A stretch of 64,000 bases of DNA from Zobellia laminariae (lineage in GTDB: Bacteria; Bacteroidota; Bacteroidia; Flavobacteriales; Flavobacteriaceae). The notes beneath the pieces were generated by a model, which worked only from the letters and a program-made list of their open reading frames with translations, was not told the origin of the DNA and ran no database searches. A program made the translations under genes and the position numbers. Shown piece by piece: positions 8,457 through 16,504 of this stretch (position 1 is the first letter of the stretch; the number at the start of each line of letters is the position of its first letter). Where the stretch lies: NCBI RefSeq assembly GCF_009725995.1, contig NZ_RCNS01000001.1:1195195-1259194 (forward strand). Direction: 5' to 3'.

Positions 8457-9041
8457 CTAAAGCGGAAACGTACGAACAAGCATTGGTATTGTTAGAAGTA
8501 TAATTAAAATTGAGGTAATTACGACGAACAGCACTTTCTTTACTTTCGTAGCTGCAATTACAGCCCAACTCACCGATAAAACGGACAGAACTATGGTAAC
8601 TTGTGAAATTTCAATACCTGTAGCAAAACCCAGGAGAGGTACTAATTTATTATCCTCTTCTGCCATTAGCATTCTAAAGTAATTACTAAAACCAAACCCG
8701 TGAATTAGACCAAAAACCAATGTAGCCAGTACATGACCCTGCATATTCTGTGCGGTAGTAGTCTTCCGCATATATAAAAGATTAAAAATAGCCGTCATCA
8801 TTATAGTTACGGGAATCAAAAATTCAATAAGGCTAACATCTACCGTTACTGCACCATAGGCACTCAAGGCGAGTGATAAGCAGTGGGCAATTGTAAACAC
8901 AGTAGCTAATACCACTACTTTTTTCCAAGTCTTAAAAGAAAAGGGAATGGCCAATGCCGTTAAAAATAGAATATGGTCATATGCGCTAAAATCCAGCACA
9001 TGCTCCAAACCCATCTGTATATAGAAAAAGAATTCTTGCAT
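8457..9041 (-). CDS. HupE/UreJ family membrane protein
   Basis: The 194-residue protein has about six membrane segments and the conserved histidine/glycine pattern of the family: GLEHVLDFSAYDHILFLTAL near the start and LVFGLIHGFGFSNYFR in the middle. HupE/UreJ proteins are thought to move nickel or cobalt across the cytoplasmic membrane for hydrogenase or urease, but this Bacteroidetes subgroup is usually found without either enzyme and neither is in this window. The substrate is therefore unknown. It lies on the same strand as the deaminase/peptidase pair, about 125 nt upstream. Confidence 0.88.
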   Translation of the reverse strand: MQEFFFYIQMGLEHVLDFSAYDHILFLTALAIPFSFKTWKKVVVLATVFTIAHCLSLALSAYGAVTVDVSLIEFLIPVTIMMTAIFNLLYMRKTTTAQNMQGHVLATLVFGLIHGFGFSNYFRMLMAEEDNKLVPLLGFATGIEISQVTIVLSVLSVSWAVIAATKVKKVLFVVITSILIILLTIPMLVRTFPL

Positions 9042-9099
9042 TTTGAATAGCTTTTTAAAGCGATGAAAGAACTAAAAATACCTTTGTGCGCATGTTTAA

Positions 9100-9858
9100 C
9101 TACAAGCCTCTTTCGGACTGAATTTCTTCATAGGCTTTTTGTACTTCCTTAAATTTTTCTTCGGCACCTTTCTTAATAGCTTCGTTTTCAGTATTCACGC
9201 GATCTGGATGGTATTTCTTTGCCATCGTACGATACGCCTTCTTCACTTCGTCATTACTTGCCGACTTTTCAATATCTAGAATTTTATATGCATTGTTGAC
9301 CGATTTGATGAACATGGCCTTAATACTCTCAAAATCTCTAAGGTTAACTCGTAAATAACCTGCAATTTCTCTAATCTTATTTATCTCTGGATTACTTACA
9401 GAACCATCTGCTTGGGCAATCCCGAATAAAAAATGAAGCAACTGCAAACGAACTTCATACCTAGTACGCTGATTTAAAAACGTACAGATACGTTGGGCAG
9501 AAATCTCATGCTTCTTATTGATTTCATTAAAAGTTCTGAAAATGGCATTAGCCTTGTCCTTACCATAAGTACTCACAAAATATTGCCGCACATAGTCCAT
9601 TTCACGCTGGCTTACCGTGCCATCTGCCTTAATTACTATAGAGCATAAAGACAATAAATTCAGCTCAAAATCTGCCGGTGTTACTTTCTGACGGGTCATA
9701 TCACCAAAAACAGACTGCGCTCCTCCACCGCCACTAATCTTAAGACCATCAATAAAGCTACCTATCAAGTATCCTAAAATTGCTCCTGGAAACCTAAAAA
9801 AATAATACCCTGCGATGGCCGCGAACCATTTAATCATGCCTTTTCTAAATTTGGGCAA
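9100..9858 (-). CDS. TerB-like and J-domain protein (DjlA-like co-chaperone)
   Basis: The 252-residue protein has an N-terminal hydrophobic, glycine-rich anchor (about 8-36), a TerB-like helical domain (about 60-175; [17 protein letters not shown] and [14 protein letters not shown] are the two acidic repeats) and a C-terminal J domain (about 188-250) with the HPD motif in KKYHPDRVN. This is the DjlA-type architecture: a membrane-attached co-chaperone that stimulates DnaK ATPase at the inner membrane. The clients are unknown. It is a single gene, with an ATG at 9858. Confidence 0.9.
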   Translation of the reverse strand: MPKFRKGMIKWFAAIAGYYFFRFPGAILGYLIGSFIDGLKISGGGGAQSVFGDMTRQKVTPADFELNLLSLCSIVIKADGTVSQREMDYVRQYFVSTYGKDKANAIFRTFNEINKKHEISAQRICTFLNQRTRYEVRLQLLHFLFGIAQADGSVSNPEINKIREIAGYLRVNLRDFESIKAMFIKSVNNAYKILDIEKSASNDEVKKAYRTMAKKYHPDRVNTENEAIKKGAEEKFKEVQKAYEEIQSERGL

Positions 9859-10008
9859 AGATATTAAAAGCGGTAAGAACTAAGCTTCAAAAAAAACAGA
9901 GAGACCATTAAAGAATAATAGTTGGTAAATACAGCCATCCACAGCACCTATTTTAGACCTTTTCGCTAACGAAAAGTTAAGTATATCAACTAAACGCGAC
10001 AAATTAAG

Positions 10009-10016
10009 TATCTTTG
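10009..10016 (+). promoter_or_regulatory. Candidate -7 box for the bacilliredoxin gene
   Basis: TATCTTTG matches TAnnTTTG and lies 24 bp before the ATG at 10041. A possible in-frame TTG start at 10014 falls inside this box, which argues for the ATG as the true start. No clear -33 element is seen. Confidence 0.45.
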
Positions 10017-10040
10017 TTAACTATCATAAAATATAAAAAT

Positions 10041-10451
10041 ATGTATCCCGCAGAATTGGTAAAACCTATGAGACAAGACTTGGCATCAGCTGGGTTTGAA
10101 GAATTACATACATCAGAAGCAGTCGAAAATGCAATCAAAAAAGAAGGTACCACTTTAGTTGTAGTAAATTCTGTTTGTGGTTGTGCAGCGGCAAACGCTA
10201 GACCTGCGGCAAAATTAAGTTTACACAATGCAAAGAAACCTGACCATATTGTTACGGTTTTTGCAGGTGTTGATATTGAAGCCGTAAATACAGCTAGAAA
10301 CCTTATGATTCCTTTTCCTCCATCATCGCCAAGTATGGCACTTTTTAAAGATGGTGAATTGGTTCATATGATTGAGCGTCACCATATTGAAGGTAGACCA
10401 GCAGAATTGATTGCTGAGAACCTTGTTGGTGCTTACGAGGAGTTCTGCTAG
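10041..10451 (+). CDS. BrxA/BrxB family bacilliredoxin
   Basis: The 136-residue thioredoxin-fold protein of the YphP/YqiW family has the CGC active-site motif at residues 46-48 (NSVCGCAAANARP). Known members remove bacillithiol from mixed disulfides on proteins or act as general disulfide reductases in the cytoplasm. The conserved C-terminal parts (FPPSSPSMALFKDGELVHMI and HHIEGRP) are intact. I chose the ATG at 10041, which gives the family's normal N-terminus MYPAELV. The gene is monocistronic, ending in the strong terminator at 10495-10527. Confidence 0.93.
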   Translation: MYPAELVKPMRQDLASAGFEELHTSEAVENAIKKEGTTLVVVNSVCGCAAANARPAAKLSLHNAKKPDHIVTVFAGVDIEAVNTARNLMIPFPPSSPSMALFKDGELVHMIERHHIEGRPAELIAENLVGAYEEFC

Positions 10452-10494
10452 AACTGTTTAAACACATCTCTTAATAAGAGAGTATAAAAGAATA

Positions 10495-10527
10495 CAAAAA
10501 ACCGCTTCCCTGTGAAGCGGTTTTTTA
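10495..10527 (+). terminator. Intrinsic terminator after the bacilliredoxin gene
   Basis: An 8-bp perfect stem (ACCGCTTC 10501-10508 with GAAGCGGT 10514-10521) and a 5-nt loop are flanked by A-run and T-run, which extend the pairing. The T-run overlaps the candidate -7 box of plsC. Confidence 0.9.
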
Positions 10528-10533
10528 TTTTTG
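10526..10533 (+). promoter_or_regulatory. Candidate -7 box directly before plsC
   Basis: TATTTTTG matches TAnnTTTG and ends only 4 nt before the ATG at 10538. If used, transcription would begin at or next to the start codon, giving a leaderless mRNA. Confidence 0.4.
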
Positions 10534-10537
10534 TACT

Positions 10538-11281
10538 ATGCAAAAGCTATTGGCATACCCACTTACTTTCATTTACATAATTTTCTTTGGATTATGTCTG
10601 TTGGTATATCACCCAATTCAATGGGTCTGTTTTAATATTTTTGGGTATGATGCCCATAGGATGAGCGTAGCCCTCCTTAATCTATCCCTTATGCGGTGCA
10701 CGCATATATTGGGAACCACTTATGACTTTAATAACCCATATGATATTCCAACAGATAGGCCTTTAATCATTGTTCCTAATCACCAGAGTATGCATGACAT
10801 ACCACCTCTTGTGTGGTTCATGAGAAAACATCACCCAAAATTTGTCAGCAAAAAGGAACTTGGCAAAGGCATACCTAGTGTTTCGTATAATCTACGTCAC
10901 GGAGGTTCTGTTCTTATTGATAGGAATGATAGCAGACAAGCTCTCTCCGAAATTGCAAAACTGGGCCGTTATATAGAAGAGCACAAAAGAAGTGCCGTCA
11001 TATTTCCTGAAGGAACAAGGAGTCGCACTGGTCATCCTAAACCTTTTAAGGCAACAGGGCTTAAACTACTTATGAAAAATTCACCTTCTGCCTTAGTAGT
11101 TCCTATAAGTATTAATAATTCATGGAAAATGCTCAAATACGGGAAGTTTCCAAATGGCATTGGCAACCACATAACCTTTCAAGTTCATGAGCCCATTGAA
11201 GTCAATTCCAATTTTGATGCTGTTTTAGCTGAAACCGAACAAAAAGTTATCTCAGGCATCACCTCTTTCAAATCAACATAA
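10538..11281 (+). CDS. 1-acyl-sn-glycerol-3-phosphate acyltransferase (PlsC family)
   Basis: The 247-residue acyltransferase has the HX4D catalytic motif His82-Asp87 (NHQSMHD) and the glycerol-phosphate binding motif FPEGTRSR. An N-terminal hydrophobic segment (about 7-28) anchors it to the inner membrane. It should acylate lysophosphatidic acid to phosphatidic acid in phospholipid synthesis, though ornithine-lipid acyltransferases look alike. Its stop codon overlaps the ATG of the next gene by one base (TAATG), so the HD-domain gene is translationally coupled. Confidence 0.9.
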   Translation: MQKLLAYPLTFIYIIFFGLCLLVYHPIQWVCFNIFGYDAHRMSVALLNLSLMRCTHILGTTYDFNNPYDIPTDRPLIIVPNHQSMHDIPPLVWFMRKHHPKFVSKKELGKGIPSVSYNLRHGGSVLIDRNDSRQALSEIAKLGRYIEEHKRSAVIFPEGTRSRTGHPKPFKATGLKLLMKNSPSALVVPISINNSWKMLKYGKFPNGIGNHITFQVHEPIEVNSNFDAVLAETEQKVISGITSFKST

Positions 11282-11964
11282 TGACAGACACCGAAATAGT
11301 AGAGCAGACCATTGCTTTTGTAAAAGAAACTTTAAAAGGAGCCGAAGGAGGACACGATTGGTTTCACATAGAAAGAGTTTTTAAAAATACGCTCTTATTA
11401 GCAAAAGAAGAGAAAGTAGACGTATTGGTCGTTAGCCTTGGTGCCCTATTACATGATATAGCAGATGCAAAATTCAATAATGGCGATGAGACCGTTGGAC
11501 CCAAACTCGCACAAAATTTTTTGGGCGATTTAGAGGTGAACGAAGAGACAATTAACCACGTCATTAAGATTATTGAAAATATCTCTTTTAAAAATTCACT
11601 TGAAAAAACTGAGGAAGAGAAATTTTCATCTTTAGAATTAGAGGTTGTTCAAGATGCAGACCGGCTAGATGCTTTAGGTGCTATTGGCATTGCTAGAGCT
11701 TTTAACTACGGTGGATTCAAAAATAGAGAGCTTTATAACCCTGAAATTGCTCCCAATTTAAAAATGAGCAAAGAGGAGTATAAAAAATCTAGTGCTCCTA
11801 CACTAAATCACTTTTACGAAAAGCTGCTTTTACTAAAGAATAAAATGAATACCAAAACCGGCAAAAAGTTGGCCGAAGAACGTCACCAATATATGGTAGA
11901 TTTTCTTAAACAATTTTACAAAGAATGGGACCCACTAGTGTCAAACACAGGGTTCGCGCTTTAA
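11281..11964 (+). CDS. HD-domain phosphohydrolase
   Basis: The 227-residue protein has the HD superfamily metal ligands in order: His25 in GGHDWFHIERV, His58-Asp59 in LLHDIADAKF, and a later Asp in VQDADRLDALGAIG. It belongs to the YpgQ/YedJ-like group of HD hydrolases, some of which hydrolyse nucleotides; the substrate here is not known. It is cytoplasmic. The gene overlaps plsC by one base and is the last gene of that two-gene operon. Confidence 0.88.
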   Translation: MTDTEIVEQTIAFVKETLKGAEGGHDWFHIERVFKNTLLLAKEEKVDVLVVSLGALLHDIADAKFNNGDETVGPKLAQNFLGDLEVNEETINHVIKIIENISFKNSLEKTEEEKFSSLELEVVQDADRLDALGAIGIARAFNYGGFKNRELYNPEIAPNLKMSKEEYKKSSAPTLNHFYEKLLLLKNKMNTKTGKKLAEERHQYMVDFLKQFYKEWDPLVSNTGFAL

Positions 11965-12039
11965 CCCGCTAAAAATCACCACTGCGACCTCACTTTTTTT
12001 TGTACCTTCAAGTTCAGAACCTTAATCCAATTTTTGAAG

Positions 12040-13464
12040 ATGCAAAGAAGAAAATTTATCAAGAATGCCGCAGCGGCCTCTGCCGTATTTTCCATCGTAC
12101 CAAGTTTTGTTATGGGTAAGAACCATGTTGCACCTAGCGACACCCTTTATGTGGGCGCTTTTGGTGTTGGTGGTCGTGGATCGGGAGTTATGCAAGGGCT
12201 AGACGGAACCGGCAAAGTAAAATTTGTAACACTCTGTGATGTTGACGACAGAAGAGCTGCCGACACTTATAAAAAATATCCGAAGGCAAAAAGATACAAG
12301 GATTATAGAAAGGTCTATGATAAGCACCTCAGCGAAATAGATGCGATTATGGTGGCAACACCAGATCATATGCACGCTTCTATTGCACTGCCTTTTATGC
12401 GCGAAAAAAAACATGCCTATGTTGAAAAGCCATTGACGCATAATATCAACGAAGCACGAATGATGACCCAAGTTGCCAAAGAGCATGGCATTGTAACCCA
12501 AATGGGGAACCAAGGGGCTTCTAGTGATGGTAGCCGTGAAGCAAAAGAATGGATAGATTCCGGAATTATTGGAAAAGTATATAAAGTAGATTGCTGGACC
12601 AACCGTCCGGTCTGGCCACAAGGTGTTCCTGCACCTACGGAGAAACAACCTATTCCCAAAGGTCTTGATTGGGACTTATGGTTAGGTGTTGCAGCACAAC
12701 GGGATTACAATGAGGCCTATCTTCCTTTTAAATGGAGAGGTTTCTGGGATTTTGGAACTGGAGCCCTTGGCGATATGGGATGCCACATTATGGAAACTCC
12801 CTTTAGCGTACTTAATTTAGGATATCCTACCGAAGCAGAAGCTAGCTGTACTACCAATTGGGTTGGCGATTTTGTGGAAGCCGATTATAGTGAATCATGT
12901 CCTGCATCTTCTATAGTAAGATTAAAATTCAACACCGAACAACATGGTGATATTGCACTGAACTGGTATGATGGTGGACTTATGCCTGATTTACCCGATG
13001 AATTGGCAGATGGCGAAACTATTGGTGATAGTGGTGGCGGTTCTGTATTTTATGGCACCAAAGGTATTTTAGTTACGGATACCTACTCACGAAATGCAAG
13101 ATTGCTCCCAAGCAAAAATATGGACATGTTTAAAGCGCCTGCGCCTTATTTAGGTAGAATTGATGGTGATGTAGATGGACACCAGAGAAACTTTGTAGAA
13201 GGCTGCTTAAACGGTACTGAGACCTCATCAGACTTCAAAAGATCTGGCCCTTTAACGGAAGCTGTATTAATGGGCAACTTGGCCATTAAAGCGTTTCAGT
13301 ACAAAAAGCTGAAAGCTGGCAAAAGAATAGGGGATTGGGATCCTTTTGAATACCCTGGAAGAAGAAAAATTCTTTGGGACGGCGCCAATATGAATGTTAC
13401 CAACTGGGACCTTGCCAACGAATGGGTCAAAGGCAAGTACCGTAAAGGTTGGGAACTGAAATAA
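12040..13464 (+). CDS. Gfo/Idh/MocA family oxidoreductase with twin-arginine signal
   Basis: The 474-residue protein starts with a twin-arginine export signal (MQRRKFIKNAAAASAVF), so it should be folded in the cytoplasm and exported to the periplasm. The NAD(P)-binding Rossmann fold begins with AFGVGGRGSGV and the family's EKP motif is in HAYVEKPLTHN. Related exported proteins in Bacteroidetes act on sugars or cyclitols; the substrate cannot be read from sequence. I chose the ATG at 12040 rather than a TTG at 12034, because it puts the RR motif right after the start. A strong terminator follows at 13508-13537. It stands alone between the PlsC operon and a convergent glycosyltransferase. Confidence 0.92.
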   Translation: MQRRKFIKNAAAASAVFSIVPSFVMGKNHVAPSDTLYVGAFGVGGRGSGVMQGLDGTGKVKFVTLCDVDDRRAADTYKKYPKAKRYKDYRKVYDKHLSEIDAIMVATPDHMHASIALPFMREKKHAYVEKPLTHNINEARMMTQVAKEHGIVTQMGNQGASSDGSREAKEWIDSGIIGKVYKVDCWTNRPVWPQGVPAPTEKQPIPKGLDWDLWLGVAAQRDYNEAYLPFKWRGFWDFGTGALGDMGCHIMETPFSVLNLGYPTEAEASCTTNWVGDFVEADYSESCPASSIVRLKFNTEQHGDIALNWYDGGLMPDLPDELADGETIGDSGGGSVFYGTKGILVTDTYSRNARLLPSKNMDMFKAPAPYLGRIDGDVDGHQRNFVEGCLNGTETSSDFKRSGPLTEAVLMGNLAIKAFQYKKLKAGKRIGDWDPFEYPGRRKILWDGANMNVTNWDLANEWVKGKYRKGWELK

Positions 13465-13507
13465 AGTAATCTAATTATTGAAATTGTTTCTTTTAAGTTG
13501 AAACAAA

Positions 13508-13537
13508 AAAAAGTCCCGTATTGCTACGGGACTTTTT
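13508..13537 (+). terminator. Bidirectional intrinsic terminator
   Basis: AAGTCCCGTA (13511-13520) pairs perfectly with TACGGGACTT (13525-13534) around a 4-nt TTGC loop, with an A-run before and T-run after. It separates the oxidoreductase from the convergent glycosyltransferase and can serve both strands. Confidence 0.88.
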
Positions 13538-13591
13538 ACTTAGAACGGATTATCAAAACCATTCTCGGTATATATTATTACTAAACATCAA

Positions 13592-15001
13592 TTACTTCTT
13601 TGTTGGTAATTCACGAGTTAACCAACCTCTTTTATTTGCTGTTGCAATAGCATATGGAGTAATCCAGAACAAACCAAAAGTGAATAGGATACTATATGAA
13701 TATGCCCAAAAAGATTCTTTAAAATTATATCGTTTTGCATAAAACAACACTGGGAATGTTGACAATATCAATATGCTAAAAAGCGTAGAGCTTAAGAACA
13801 AAAGTGGGTGTGTCAAAATAAAGAAAAACATAAAGAACAAGAATGGGTAGCTCATTAATATTTTAATGGATTGGCTTATGAACAACAACCTTGGTCCAAA
13901 TTTTGATCCTTTTCTAAAGTTTGTAAATACATACTTAGACATTTCAATGTTTTCACGAACATTACTTCTACCCCATCTAATGAACATTTTGTAAAGACCA
14001 GTATACTGCTCAGGAACATTAGTATAAGCATATGCGTTTCTTTGAAACAAAACATGATATCCTTGTTTCAAAATCATATTTGTCATAGCGCGATCCTCTC
14101 CAATATCTGAAGGCTGCCCCATAAAAGTTTGATTTATCCACTGGTCTAAACAGTTAAAAACAGCAGTTCTACGGTAAGCCGCTAAAGCTCCCGGAGTACA
14201 TAATACTGAGTTTAAAGAACTTTCAGCAGATCTTACAAATTCAAAACTCATAACAAAACTCACATCCAACATCTTTGGAAGTAATGCTTTTTTGTTATTA
14301 AGAACACGTATGTTTCCAGCAACCGCTCCACAATTTTCGTTTACCACAAACGGGCTAACTAAATTACGTAGTGTATCCTTGTCTACTATAGAATCACTAT
14401 CTACGGTTACAAAAACTTCACCTTTACCTTCATTAAATCCTCTGTATAAACCATGGCGTTTTCCCATGTTTTTTGGTTGTTGAAAAATCGTTACACGATC
14501 ACCCAAAACCTTTTTTGCTTCTTTCATCCAATGCCAAGTGTCATCCTTACTACCATCGTCAATAGATAATAACTCTAACTTTTCATGTGGAAAATCACTC
14601 TCAGCCAAACTAATCAAAGTATCATATACTTGTTTGCCTTCGTTGTAAGCAGGTACAATAACTGTAACCGTTGGTAATTCTTCATTTGAAACAGACTTAA
14701 TTGCCTTGTATCTGAAATACCTGAAAATGATAAAAAGAAAAAATACTGCTTTAAAAACAAAAAGACTGATGGCCAAATACATAAATGCCTGACCAAAGTA
14801 AGAAGTAGATCGCTCTAAGTTAAACTCAGTTAAATCACTTCTTAAAATATAAGACATATAAGCTGCACCTATCATTAGGACAAAAGTGCTTCCCATAACA
14901 AAAATGCCCCAGGCATTAGCAGTCTCTATAAAAACTTTGAATTTGTGAACTAAGCCTCTTTTAGGAGAAGCTGGTATGTTTAATGTGGTATTTTGTTTCA
15001 T
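13592..15001 (-). CDS. Membrane glycosyltransferase family 2 (processive-type)
   Basis: The 469-residue protein has two N-terminal membrane segments (about 32-53 and 73-95), a GT-A catalytic domain (about 105-345) and three or four C-terminal membrane segments (about 375-460). Catalytic motifs are VIVPAYNEGKQVYDT, SIDDGSKDDTW, the DxD-like VDSDSIVD, the acceptor-site GED in DIGEDRAMT, and a (Q/R)xxRW-like IRWGRSN. This is the layout of processive beta-glycosyltransferases such as hyaluronan or poly-N-acetylglucosamine synthases, so it probably builds and exports a polysaccharide across the inner membrane. No other polysaccharide genes are adjacent, so the product is unknown. It is a single gene. 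Confidence 0.9.
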   Translation of the reverse strand: MKQNTTLNIPASPKRGLVHKFKVFIETANAWGIFVMGSTFVLMIGAAYMSYILRSDLTEFNLERSTSYFGQAFMYLAISLFVFKAVFFLFIIFRYFRYKAIKSVSNEELPTVTVIVPAYNEGKQVYDTLISLAESDFPHEKLELLSIDDGSKDDTWHWMKEAKKVLGDRVTIFQQPKNMGKRHGLYRGFNEGKGEVFVTVDSDSIVDKDTLRNLVSPFVVNENCGAVAGNIRVLNNKKALLPKMLDVSFVMSFEFVRSAESSLNSVLCTPGALAAYRRTAVFNCLDQWINQTFMGQPSDIGEDRAMTNMILKQGYHVLFQRNAYAYTNVPEQYTGLYKMFIRWGRSNVRENIEMSKYVFTNFRKGSKFGPRLLFISQSIKILMSYPFLFFMFFFILTHPLLFLSSTLFSILILSTFPVLFYAKRYNFKESFWAYSYSILFTFGLFWITPYAIATANKRGWLTRELPTKK

Positions 15002-15105
15002 ATAATGGTATTTGATATTGATGTTCTGAATTTGTTATACGTCATCTAATCCCTTTCGGATGTTTACTTGATATTAATTTAACATGCTCAAAAAACCCTA
15101 AGATT

Positions 15106-15222
15106 ATGAGGATATCAACCGTTATACCTTCTTGGGTAGTTATTAATAACATCAACATTGAAAATTTACGGATCTCAGAATATTTAGAAGACATTGATGA
15201 GATTACACTAAAAACAGATTAA
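15106..15222 (+). CDS. Possible small ORF, 38 aa, uncertain
   Basis: In the 372-bp gap between the glycosyltransferase and the radical SAM gene, an ATG at 15106 opens a 38-codon frame with a protein-like composition (PSWVVINNINIENLRISEYL and an acidic end). The frame is open further upstream without a better start. No family was recognised and no start signal supports it. It could be a remnant of a larger gene or chance. The perfect palindrome GTTATTAATAAC at 15139-15150 lies inside it. The rest of 15002-15373 shows nothing else I can support. Confidence 0.2.
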   Translation: MRISTVIPSWVVINNINIENLRISEYLEDIDEITLKTD

Positions 15223-15373
15223 CCTCATTTATGTGACAATAATCTATAAAAAGCCCATTATGTGAAAGTTACCTACTGATGGCTTGCCAACTAATGAGTA
15301 AAGGCAAATACCGTGAAGATTTAGAATTAAAGCAGGAAATGAGTGCAATAAAGAACCTATTAAAAGATAGCTA

Positions 15374-16447
15374 TCAAAATAATCGTAGTTGCCCATCTTT
15401 GAACTGCTCATGCAATTCGTGGTTGAGCGGAGGAAAAGATTTGTTCTTAAAATAAGTGTGTCGCGCCAGACGTACCAAATCATGAATTTGTGTAGCAATC
15501 TTACCTTCACCTTTACTGCGAACACCAAACCGACTATCATTTAAAGAGCCTCCATGGCATTCTTCAATTTGATGTAATACTTTGTCAGCTTTGTCCGGTA
15601 AGGCTTTATGAATCCAATCAGTAAAAACTTGACCAATTGCGCCATTGAGACGGACAACAGTAAAAGCGAATGATTTTGCACCATTATCAGAAACGGCTTT
15701 TGCCAAATTCATAATCTCATGGCTATTGATTCCTGGTATTATGGGAGCCAACATAGCATTTACGGGAATGTTATTTTCAGATAATATGCGAATAGTTTCC
15801 AATCGCTTTTTAATGGTAGTAGTTCTGGGTTCAAGAATTCGTCTGGTATCTTCGGATAAGGAGGTTACCGAAACATTAACCCCAATCAATCGGTCTTTGG
15901 CTAGTTCCTTTAAGATATCCAAATCGCGGAGTACCAGAGCATTTTTTGTTATGATGCCAACGGGATGTTTGTACTTCAGAAAAATCTTGAGACAATCTCG
16001 GGTAATTTCAAACTTTTTCTCTGCTGGTTGATAACAGTCCGTATTCCCTGAAAGCACGATGGTTCTCGCTTCCCAGCGTTTACTCTTCAATTTAGCCTCC
16101 AGTAATTTGGCCGAATCCTTCTTGATTAAAATCTTTCGCTCAAAATCCAATCCGGCGCTATAGCCCCAAAATTCATGGGTATTACGAGCGTAACAATAAA
16201 TGCAACCATGCTCACAACCTTGATAAGGATTCATGGAATACTGCATGCCTACATCTGGGCTGGTCACTTTATTGACTATTGTCTTTGGAAAAATAGGAAT
16301 GTACTGTGTCTTATTCCTATCTGCCTCCTCTCCTTCTATGCGGCAAAATTCAAGAAAATCGTCTCGGGTTTCATAGACGTTTTGAAGAAATTTATTGTGA
16401 ATGTTTTGTTGCGCACCACGACCCTTTATATATGATTCAGATTTCAA
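15374..16447 (-). CDS. PA0069 family radical SAM protein (SPL-like)
   Basis: The 357-residue protein has the cluster-binding motif CEHGCIYC (CX3CX2C) followed by YARNTHEFWGYSAGLDFE, typical of the PA0069 group related to spore photoproduct lyase. The TIM-barrel core continues with LSGNTDCYQPAEKKFEITR and the CLKIFLKYKHPVGIITK segment. Such enzymes reductively cleave S-adenosylmethionine at a [4Fe-4S] cluster; the substrate is unknown. It is cytoplasmic. The cluster it needs could be supplied by the SUF genes in the same window. The gene is monocistronic. Confidence 0.92.
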   Translation of the reverse strand: MKSESYIKGRGAQQNIHNKFLQNVYETRDDFLEFCRIEGEEADRNKTQYIPIFPKTIVNKVTSPDVGMQYSMNPYQGCEHGCIYCYARNTHEFWGYSAGLDFERKILIKKDSAKLLEAKLKSKRWEARTIVLSGNTDCYQPAEKKFEITRDCLKIFLKYKHPVGIITKNALVLRDLDILKELAKDRLIGVNVSVTSLSEDTRRILEPRTTTIKKRLETIRILSENNIPVNAMLAPIIPGINSHEIMNLAKAVSDNGAKSFAFTVVRLNGAIGQVFTDWIHKALPDKADKVLHQIEECHGGSLNDSRFGVRSKGEGKIATQIHDLVRLARHTYFKNKSFPPLNHELHEQFKDGQLRLF

Positions 16448-16504
16448 TTGAATGGATTTATTCCAAATTTATGGAAATAATCCAATACTAAATAAAGACT
16501 ATTG

